Assembly (NCBI RefSeq): GCF_002355395.1
Contig: NZ_AP017315.1
Coordinates: 806,001-870,000, forward strand
Source of the DNA: Microcella alkaliphila
Lineage (GTDB): Bacteria > Actinomycetota > Actinomycetes > Actinomycetales > Microbacteriaceae
DNA length: 64,000 nt
Direction of reading: 5' to 3'
The notes beneath the pieces are model-generated. The model was not told where the DNA came from. It was given only the letters and a program-made list of their open reading frames with translations, and searched no databases. How positions within the stretch are numbered: the first letter of the stretch is position 1; every line of letters begins with the position of its first letter. A program made the translations under genes and the position numbers. Of this stretch, positions 58,081 to 64,000 are shown piece by piece.

Positions 58081-59318
58081 CGCACGAGCTCACGATCGCC
58101 GGCCCCACGCTCGAGGAGGTCGAGCGGGCGCGCACCACTCTGACTGGCGTGGTCGACGTGACGCCGATGGAGTCATCGCACTATCTGAGCCGCGTGCTCG
58201 GGCAGCCCGTCTTCATGAAGTGCGAGAACCTGCAGCGCACCGGCTCGTACAAGATCCGTGGCGCGTACAACCGCATCTCGTCGCTGAGCGACGACGAGAA
58301 GGCGCGTGGCGTGGTCGCCGCGTCGGCCGGTAACCACGCCCAAGGCGTGGCGTTCGCCGCGCGCGAGCTTGGCATCCCAGCCACCATCTTCATGCCCATC
58401 GGCGTCGCCCTGCCGAAGCTCGCCGCCACGCGCGACTACGGCGCCGACGTCGTGTTGCGCGGGCACACCGTCGCGGAACCCCTGAAGGCCGCCGCTGAGC
58501 ACGCGGAGCGCACCGGTGCCGTCTACATCCCGCCGTTCGACCATCCCGATGTCGTCGCCGGTCAGGGCACGCTCGGGCTCGAGGTGCTCGATCAGGTGCC
58601 CGACCTCGCGACCGTGGTTGTTCCCATCGGCGGGGGAGGTCTCATCTCGGGCATGGCCTCGGTTCTGAAGCAGCGGGCCGCCGCGCTCGGCCGAGAGATT
58701 CGCGTGATCGGGGTGCAGGCGGTCAACGCCGCCGCATACCCCGTCTCGCTCGCCGCGGGCGCTCCGACCGAAATCACGATCAGCCCGACCATCGCCGACG
58801 GGATCGCGGTCTCGAAGCCCGGCAAGCTGAACTTCGCGATCATCAAGGACACCGTCGACGATGTCGTCACGGTCGACGACGACGACATCGCGCGCGCCAT
58901 GCTCGTGCTGCTCGAGCGCGCCAAGCTCGTCGTTGAGCCGGCCGGTGCCGTCGGTGTCGCGGCGATCCTCACTGGCAAGGTTCGGGCGACCGGGCCCACC
59001 GTCGTGATGCTGTCCGGCGGCAACATCGACCCGCTCATCATGGAGCGCGTGATTAGCCACGGACTGGCGGCCAGCGAACGCTACCTGAAGTTGCGCATCC
59101 CGCTGCCCGACCGGCCAGGGCAGCTCGCGCGCACCAGCGAAATCGTCGCGGCGCAGAACGCCAACGTCGTCGAGGTGCTGCACACCCGCCACGGCACCGG
59201 GCTCGCGATCAGCCAGGTCGAACTCGAGCTACACATCGAAACCCGCGGCCCCGAGCACGCCGAACAGGTGCTGGGCGCGCTTCGGGCCGAGGGTTATGAA
59301 CCGCGCGTCGACTTTTAA
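58077..59318 (+). CDS. ilvA: Threonine ammonia-lyase
   Basis: This 413-residue PLP enzyme converts threonine to 2-oxobutyrate. It has the PLP lysine K59 in RTGSYKIRGAYN, the phosphate loop IGGGGLISG, and ASAGNHAQGVAFAA. A C-terminal ACT-like domain (from about residue 335: RIPLPDRPGQLARTSEIVAAQNANVVEVLHTRHG) suggests allosteric control. The single short ACT domain fits the 400-residue form rather than the long biosynthetic E. coli type. It is coupled to the upstream transporter. Confidence 0.94.
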   Translation: MTHELTIAGPTLEEVERARTTLTGVVDVTPMESSHYLSRVLGQPVFMKCENLQRTGSYKIRGAYNRISSLSDDEKARGVVAASAGNHAQGVAFAARELGIPATIFMPIGVALPKLAATRDYGADVVLRGHTVAEPLKAAAEHAERTGAVYIPPFDHPDVVAGQGTLGLEVLDQVPDLATVVVPIGGGGLISGMASVLKQRAAALGREIRVIGVQAVNAAAYPVSLAAGAPTEITISPTIADGIAVSKPGKLNFAIIKDTVDDVVTVDDDDIARAMLVLLERAKLVVEPAGAVGVAAILTGKVRATGPTVVMLSGGNIDPLIMERVISHGLAASERYLKLRIPLPDRPGQLARTSEIVAAQNANVVEVLHTRHGTGLAISQVELELHIETRGPEHAEQVLGALRAEGYEPRVDF

Positions 59319-59333
59319 CGCACACGCGACGCG

Positions 59334-59828
59334 CTAGGGCGCGTAGGTCTCGACCTCGACGATCGTGACCTCGATGCTCTTTCCGTTCGGCGCCTCGTAG
59401 CGCACCGTGTCGCCGACTTTGGCGCCGTTGATCGCCTGGCCCAACGGGCTCGCCTCACTGAACACATCGAGGTCGCTGCCGTCGGCGAGAATCTCGCGGC
59501 TGCCGAGCAGGAACTTTTCGTCGTCGCCGAGAATCGTCGCCGTGATCACCGTGCCGGGGCGGACGACACCGTCTGCTTCGGGGGCGTCGCCGACGGATGC
59601 GTTCTTGAGCAGTTCGGTCAGCGTGCGGATGCGCGCCTCGATCTTGCCCTGCTCGTCTTTCGCAGCGTGGTAGCCGCCGTTCTCCTTGAGGTCGCCCTCG
59701 TCGCGCGCCGCCTCGATGCGCTTGGCGATCTCGGCGCGGCCCGTCGTCGACAGGTGCTCGAGCTCGGACTGCAGCCGGTCGTACGCGTCCTGGGTGAGCC
59801 ACTGGGTGGTGCCACTGGTGTCGCTCAT
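59334..59828 (-). CDS. greA: Transcription elongation factor GreA
   Basis: The 164-residue protein has the N-terminal coiled coil with the acidic tip EARDEGDLKENGGYHAAKDEQ and the C-terminal FKBP-like domain (GTVITATILGDDEKFLLGSREI, SEASPLGQAINGAKVGDTVRYEAPNGKSIEVTI). It stimulates transcript cleavage in backtracked RNA polymerase. ATG 59828 follows AGGAGG. Confidence 0.96.
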   Translation of the reverse strand: MSDTSGTTQWLTQDAYDRLQSELEHLSTTGRAEIAKRIEAARDEGDLKENGGYHAAKDEQGKIEARIRTLTELLKNASVGDAPEADGVVRPGTVITATILGDDEKFLLGSREILADGSDLDVFSEASPLGQAINGAKVGDTVRYEAPNGKSIEVTIVEVETYAP

Positions 59829-59851
59829 GAAGTGCCTCCTGATGCGAAACA

Positions 59852-59877
59852 GAACCGGCCGCTGACGCGGCCGGTTC
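59852..59877 (-). terminator. Intrinsic terminator of the DUF4307 gene
   Basis: GAACCGGCCGC and its complement form an 11-bp stem with a 4-nt loop, followed on the minus strand by TTCTGTTTC. It separates the DUF4307 gene from greA. Confidence 0.7.
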
Positions 59878-59897
59878 CGAGATCGATTCGGGAAAGA

Positions 59898-60299
59898 CTA
59901 CGGGAGCCAACAACCGTACGGCAAACCCGTCACAGCCTGCTCCGAGGTGCGCAGCGTTTCGGTGAAGGTGCGGGTGCGCTGGTCCGAGGCGCCGAGGTCG
60001 AGGACCCGCCACCCCACGATGCCAAAGTTCTCGTTGAGGGCTTGGACGGCGCAGGAGACGTCGGTGCCCGGGTCGACCGAGACTTCCCACGCGACCGTGA
60101 TGCTCGTCTCCGTCACCTCGGCAAAGCCCAACTCGCGCACCTCGAGGGTGGCGTTTGTGCCCGAGAGTCCGCCCCAGACAACCCACGACCCAAAGACGAT
60201 CGTGAAGATGATGCCGCCGATGATCAGGATACGCCGGGTGCGTCGGTCCTCATTGGGGCTGCGGCCGTAGCGCTCATCGAGGCGCTGCTGCACGGTCAT
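59898..60299 (-). CDS. DUF4307 domain membrane protein
   Basis: The 133-residue protein has LDERYGRSPNEDRRTRR, one transmembrane helix (ILIIGGIIFTIVFGSWVVWGGL) and an exported domain (GFAEVTETSITVAWEVSVDPGTDVSCAVQALNENFGIVGW), as in the actinobacterial DUF4307 family. It starts at ATG 60299. It lies next to greA, as in other actinobacteria. Function unknown. Confidence 0.85.
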   Translation of the reverse strand: MTVQQRLDERYGRSPNEDRRTRRILIIGGIIFTIVFGSWVVWGGLSGTNATLEVRELGFAEVTETSITVAWEVSVDPGTDVSCAVQALNENFGIVGWRVLDLGASDQRTRTFTETLRTSEQAVTGLPYGCWLP

Positions 60300-60445
60300 G
60301 GGGTTCGCTGTGCCCTCTCGGTGTTCGCTCTGGCGCGGGGGATACGCTGGGTGTTCCCAGGGTAGGGGCCGATCCTGTGCAGCCCCTCCCGGCCGGCGCG
60401 CGATCGACGCGTCGATCCCGTTGTCTGTCAAGGAGCGCATCCGCC

Positions 60446-60775
60446 GTGTTCTGGTCCGTTATCTCCCGACTGCCTGAGGGCCTCGGGCCGAACCCCATCG
60501 ACGACCCGCTCATCCCGCCGTTCCAGGGCGACCCGAACACGGTCACGCCCGGGGTTGCCGGGTTTTTCGCGATCTTCTTCGTCGCCGTCGCGTCGATCTT
60601 CATCATCGTCGACATGTCGCGGCGCATCCGCCGGGTGCGTTACCGCGGCGAGGTGCGTGAGCGCCTCGAGGCCGAGCGACTCGCCGCCGAGCAGGCAGAG
60701 GCAGGCGAGCTCGCGCCCGATGTGACCCCCGCCGACTCAGCCGGCGTTGAAGGGCGGGTTGATCGAGACCAGTAG
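60446..60775 (+). CDS. Small membrane protein
   Basis: The 109-residue protein has an exported N-terminus with NPIDDPLIPPFQGDPNTVTPG, one transmembrane segment (GVAGFFAIFFVAVASIFIIVDM) and a basic, then coiled Glu/Ala-rich, cytosolic tail. GTG 60446 follows AAGGAG. The last 39 nt overlap the convergent trhA gene. It resembles small actinobacterial proteins of unknown function. Confidence 0.65.
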   Translation: MFWSVISRLPEGLGPNPIDDPLIPPFQGDPNTVTPGVAGFFAIFFVAVASIFIIVDMSRRIRRVRYRGEVRERLEAERLAAEQAEAGELAPDVTPADSAGVEGRVDRDQ

Positions 60776-61510
60776 CGTCGCGGTCCAGTGGCAGAGGAAC
60801 GCCACGACGGTGAGCGCGTGGAAGATCTCGTGGAAGCCGAACACGCCCGGAATCGGGTTGGGCTTCTTCATGCCATAGATGATCGCGCCGGCGGTGTAGG
60901 CGAGGCCACCGGCGACGATCAGCACCATCATCGCCACGTTCGCGGCGACAAGGTCGCCGATGTAGAGCACAGCGGCCCAGCCGAGCAGCAGGTACAGCGG
61001 AACGTAGACCCAGCGCGGAGCGGTGATCCAGAACACGCGGAATCCGATTCCGAGCAGCGCCCCCGACCAGACGAGTACGAGCAGAATGAGCCCCTTGTCG
61101 AGGGGGAGTGCGAGCAGCGATAGGGGCGTATACGTTCCGGCGATCAGCAAGAAGATGTTCGCATGGTCGAGCCGCTTCAGCAGCACCCGCATGCGGTCGC
61201 TCCAGGTGAAGCGGTGATACGTCGCCGAAATGCCGAACAGCAGCAGTGAGCTCAAGACGAAGACCGCGCTCGACCAGCGAGCCATCGGGCCGTCACCGAG
61301 AGCCACGAGCACGAGGCCGAGGACGATGGCGAGCGGAAAAGTGCCGGCATGGATCCATCCCCGCCAGGTCGGCTTCTTTTCGCCCGCGCGATAGTCGATC
61401 GAGTCGTCCAGCAGGGGGATGTTCGGGATGTGCGCTCCCGGCTCGCGCTCGACGGATTCGGGCGTCGCGTTATCGCGGTCCGTGGACGGACCCTGCGGGG
61501 TGGCGGTCAT
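60737..61510 (-). CDS. trhA: Hemolysin III / PAQR family membrane protein
   Basis: The 257-residue protein has seven transmembrane helices and the PAQR metal-site motifs (SATYHRF, RLDHANIFLLIAGTYTPLSLL, GFHEIFHALTVVAFLCHW). Bacterial members affect membrane energetics and lipid homeostasis. The N-terminal 45 residues are polar. It converges with the small membrane protein gene. Confidence 0.9.
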   Translation of the reverse strand: MTATPQGPSTDRDNATPESVEREPGAHIPNIPLLDDSIDYRAGEKKPTWRGWIHAGTFPLAIVLGLVLVALGDGPMARWSSAVFVLSSLLLFGISATYHRFTWSDRMRVLLKRLDHANIFLLIAGTYTPLSLLALPLDKGLILLVLVWSGALLGIGFRVFWITAPRWVYVPLYLLLGWAAVLYIGDLVAANVAMMVLIVAGGLAYTAGAIIYGMKKPNPIPGVFGFHEIFHALTVVAFLCHWTATLLVSINPPFNAG

Positions 61511-61584
61511 ACGTTGATGCTACGTCGCGCGGATGTGTGCCCCCGGTCCGCTTGGACGACCGCCACAACCCATGCGCCGTGGAC

Positions 61585-61590
61585 TACCGT
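61585..61590 (+). promoter_or_regulatory. -10 box TACCGT of uppS, 6 nt from GTG
   Basis: TACCGT ends 6 nt before GTG 61597, predicting a leaderless transcript. Confidence 0.5.
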
Positions 61591-61596
61591 AGGGCT

Positions 61597-62379
61597 GTGC
61601 GTTCGACGCGAACTCTCGCGGGGCGCGGGCCCCTCTACCGCCTCTACATGGGTCGGCTGCGCCGTCAGCTGGCGGGTACGACGCACCCGCATCACGTGGC
61701 GATGATCATCGACGGCAATCGCCGCTGGGCGCGCCAGTGGGGCGGCAGTACGGAACACGGACACCGGGCGGGCGCCGTCAAGGTGCGCGAGTTCCTCGAG
61801 TGGTGTGACGACGCGGACATCAAGGTCGTCACCCTCTATCTGCTCTCGGCCGACAACCTGTCGGGCCGCGACAGCGACGAGCTGGCCGCGCTGACCCAGA
61901 TCATCGCCGAGCTGGCCGACGAGCTGTCGGGCGTGCGCGACTGGCGGGTCCACCACGTGGGCAGCCGCGACGGCTTGCCGGCGGAGCTGTGCGCGGCGCT
62001 CGAGCGCGCCTCGAATGCGACGGAACAGCATCCCGGTCTGCATGTGAACCTCGCCGTCGGGTACGGCGGTCGCCGCGAGATCGTCGAGGCGGTGCGGCGC
62101 ATCATTCAGGGGCACTCGGCGGGCGGGGGGTCCCTCGACGACCTGGCCGAGAAGGTCACCCCCGACCACATCGCCGAGCACCTGTACACGGGCGGGCAAC
62201 CTGACCCCGACCTCGTGATCCGCACCTCCGGTGAACAGCGCCTCAGCGACTTCATGCTGTGGCAGAGCGCGCACAGCGAGTTCTACTTCGTCGAGGCCCT
62301 CGGGCCCGATCTGCGTGAGGTCGACTTCCTGCGCGCGCTGCGCGACTTTTCGAGGCGCCAGCGGCGCTTTGGACAGTGA
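61597..62379 (+). CDS. uppS: Cis-prenyltransferase (isoprenyl diphosphate synthase, UppS family)
   Basis: The 260-residue enzyme condenses isopentenyl diphosphate with a cis configuration to make the polyprenyl carrier for cell-wall synthesis or a short precursor. It has the catalytic VAMIIDGNRRWARQ (D39), VTLYLLSADNLSGR and the signature DLVIRTSGEQRLSDFMLWQSAHSEFYF. Whether it makes the long chain or the short Z-farnesyl product, as in some actinobacteria with two homologues, cannot be told here. Confidence 0.9.
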   Translation: MRSTRTLAGRGPLYRLYMGRLRRQLAGTTHPHHVAMIIDGNRRWARQWGGSTEHGHRAGAVKVREFLEWCDDADIKVVTLYLLSADNLSGRDSDELAALTQIIAELADELSGVRDWRVHHVGSRDGLPAELCAALERASNATEQHPGLHVNLAVGYGGRREIVEAVRRIIQGHSAGGGSLDDLAEKVTPDHIAEHLYTGGQPDPDLVIRTSGEQRLSDFMLWQSAHSEFYFVEALGPDLREVDFLRALRDFSRRQRRFGQ

Positions 62380-62426
62380 CGAGCACACGAGAAGTCTCAC
62401 TGCACACCCCAACGAAAGGCGACACG

Positions 62427-63557
62427 ATGCCGACGCTCGATGAGTACGCTGCCGAGTTCACCGACGAACCCGGCTACCTCGACTTCGCCACGGTGGCTCC
62501 GATCGGCGAGGCAGCTATGGGCGAGGAGCGGGCGCAGTCCCTGTTGTTGTCGAACGCCCGCTTCGGCTCGCTGACGGCGATCGTCGACCAGGAAGACCGG
62601 GTGGATGCGGCCATCGCCGCCCTGCTCGACATCGAACCCGAACAGGTCGTCTTCCAGCCGTCGACGTCCCAGGCGCTCATGCACGTCGCGTTCGGGCTCA
62701 CCGGTGGCATCGCCCTGTCGACGAGCGAGCATCCGGCGACCTCGTACGCGGTCGCTCGGGCCTCCGACGCTCTGGGCGTGCTGCAGGCCACCCGCTTCAC
62801 CCCCGACCACGAGCGGGTGACCCCTGCATCGATCGCGGATGCCCTCACCGGCTCCATCGCGGCCGTCGCGGTCAGCGCCGTCGACGACCGAACGGGGCAC
62901 CTCGTCGACCTCGACGGTATCCGCCAGGTGATTGGCGACCGGCTCCTCATCGTCGATGCGAGCCAGGCGCTCGGTGTCGTCGATGCGCCGTGGCAGGTGG
63001 CAGACGTTGTCGTTGGTACAGGTCGCACGTGGCTCCGGGCCGGCTACGGTACCGGCTTCCTCGCGCTCAGCGACCGCGCTGCCGAACAGCTCGTGCCGGT
63101 GTGGTCCGGCTGGCTGGCGGCGGCGGGCGACCACGGCGATGATCGCACCGATCAGGTCTCACCCCCAGTGAGCGGGGCGCGGGCGTACCGCGTCGGATAC
63201 GCCGACCCCACCGCCCAGGCGCGTTTGGCGGGCGCTGCGGAGGAGGTCGCCCTGGTCGGCGTCGGTGCGATCCGCGAGCGGGTGCTCGCGACGTGTGCTC
63301 AGATCATCGAGTTGGCCGACTTCGCAGGGCTCAGCGTGCTGTCGCCGCGCGACGACGCCGAGCGCGCGGGCATCGTCGTCATCGAGCCACCGCGCGGCGC
63401 GGTCACGGCGCTCACCGCGGCCCTGCACAACCACGGCATCACCGCCGCCAGGATCGGTGGGGCGGTGCGCCTGTCGGCCCACGTGTCCACGCGCGACGAC
63501 ACGCTCGACCTCCTGCGCCTCGCCTGTGCCGAGTTTCAGAACATGACGGTCGCGTGA
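62427..63557 (+). CDS. Class V aminotransferase-fold protein without any lysine
   Basis: The 376-residue protein has the class V fold: a cofactor-loop region FQPSTSQALMHVAFGLTGG, the PLP-facing aspartate in LLIVDASQALGVVDA, and GTGRTWLRAGYGTGFLALS, which aligns with the PLP-lysine segment (usually ...KWLR.G.GTGFL). The lysine is replaced by threonine, and the whole protein contains no lysine. It therefore cannot form the internal aldimine and is unlikely to be a normal aminotransferase. ATG 62427 has AAAGG upstream. It follows uppS by 47 bp. It may be a regulatory or degenerate paralogue. Confidence 0.8.
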   Translation: MPTLDEYAAEFTDEPGYLDFATVAPIGEAAMGEERAQSLLLSNARFGSLTAIVDQEDRVDAAIAALLDIEPEQVVFQPSTSQALMHVAFGLTGGIALSTSEHPATSYAVARASDALGVLQATRFTPDHERVTPASIADALTGSIAAVAVSAVDDRTGHLVDLDGIRQVIGDRLLIVDASQALGVVDAPWQVADVVVGTGRTWLRAGYGTGFLALSDRAAEQLVPVWSGWLAAAGDHGDDRTDQVSPPVSGARAYRVGYADPTAQARLAGAAEEVALVGVGAIRERVLATCAQIIELADFAGLSVLSPRDDAERAGIVVIEPPRGAVTALTAALHNHGITAARIGGAVRLSAHVSTRDDTLDLLRLACAEFQNMTVA

Positions 63558-63730
63558 ACGCGCGCGTGTTCTCGCGTGTCGTTCCCGCGCATCCCTCGCG
63601 TCGGGCGTAGCGTCAGCGGCATCGGGCACCGCGCCCGATCGAGACGGCCGGACGCTCGTCTCGCGAGCCCCCGGCCGACCTCGTAGAACTGGTTCCGGGT
63701 GCGCCGGAGGTGCCCCGGGGATGGAGCACC

Positions 63731-64000
63731 GTGGCCGCGACTCGCACCTCTCGTTCCTCGTCCAACGCGACCGAGCAGAAGGCGGAGGTGGCGCAGCGGA
63801 CGTACGTGCTCGACACCTCGGTTCTGCTGAGCGACCCGAAGGCGATGTTCCGCTTTGCGGAACATGCCGTCGTGTTGCCGGTCGTCGTCATCGGCGAGCT
63901 GGAGGCTAAACGCCACGACCCCGAGATTGGGTACTTCGCCCGTCAGGCGCTGCGCAACCTCGATGAGCTGCGCATCACGCACGAGCGTCTCGACTTCCCC
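63731..64000 (+). CDS. PhoH-family protein with N-terminal PIN domain, partial
   Basis: The frame from GTG 63731 is open to the window end (90 codons). After a short Ser/Thr-rich lead, [58 protein letters not shown] is the PIN domain of PhoH2-type proteins, in which an RNase domain precedes a PhoH ATPase. D of LDTSVLL and E of IGELEAK are PIN active-site acids. The ATPase part lies beyond the window. Confidence 0.85.
   Translation, partial: MAATRTSRSSSNATEQKAEVAQRTYVLDTSVLLSDPKAMFRFAEHAVVLPVVVIGELEAKRHDPEIGYFARQALRNLDELRITHERLDFP

Overview
The window is high-GC DNA with strong G/C third-position codon bias, frequent GTG starts, many start/stop overlaps and apparently leaderless promoters. 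Protein families and gene order (mfd, mazG, hisS, eno, ftsB, DUF501; glmU-prs; lemA-htpX; uppS; phoH) point to an actinobacterium, most likely of the family Microbacteriaceae. Species is not resolved.

The window has two very different halves. Bases 1 to about 23,500 are an accessory, decaying island. It opens with an AbiE-like type IV toxin-antitoxin pair (toxin cut by the window edge). A type I restriction-modification operon hsdM-hsdS-hsdR follows, with hsdS frameshifted, then an OLD-like AAA ATPase gene cut by an IS3-family element at its TOPRIM motif. The IS3 copy is itself interrupted by a complete IS30-family element. Beyond lie a twice-frameshifted umuC-like polymerase, a short-chain dehydrogenase remnant, a complete IS1380-family element, an acyltransferase-3 membrane protein, fragments of IS3 elements around a broken bile-acid/sodium symporter gene, an LRV-repeat protein, a sigma-like protein of mobile-DNA type, a complete IS256-family element, a FitAB/VapBC-type toxin-antitoxin pair and a frameshifted GNAT acetyltransferase.

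From 23,601 onward the sequence is dense, intact core chromosome. It covers serine and threonine deaminases (sdaA, ilvA), two Gre-type factors, glmU-prs, an amino-acid permease coupled to a CoA-transferase/membrane fusion, gnd and gluconokinase, rplY-pth-mfd, mazG, an ABC exporter, a TetR regulator, hisS, eno, ftsB-DUF501-subtilase, a type II NADH dehydrogenase, a tRNA with a UAA anticodon, a large exported multi-domain membrane protein, lemA-htpX, a YcaQ-like protein, an AI-2E-type transporter, trhA, uppS, a class V aminotransferase-fold protein and the start of a PIN-PhoH protein.

The most unusual observations are: a tRNA gene with UAA anticodon but a short, class I variable loop, followed 57 bp later by a perfect 25-bp copy of its 3' end, with a membrane-protein frame running antisense through both; a TTA codon at position 6 of mfd; a class V aminotransferase-fold protein with no lysine anywhere, hence no PLP Schiff-base residue; a CoA-transferase fused to a four-helix membrane domain; an hsdS gene broken at a G5 tract exactly between its two recognition domains; and many -10 boxes only 6 to 8 nt upstream of start codons. 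All calls are by reading the sequence; no database search was run.
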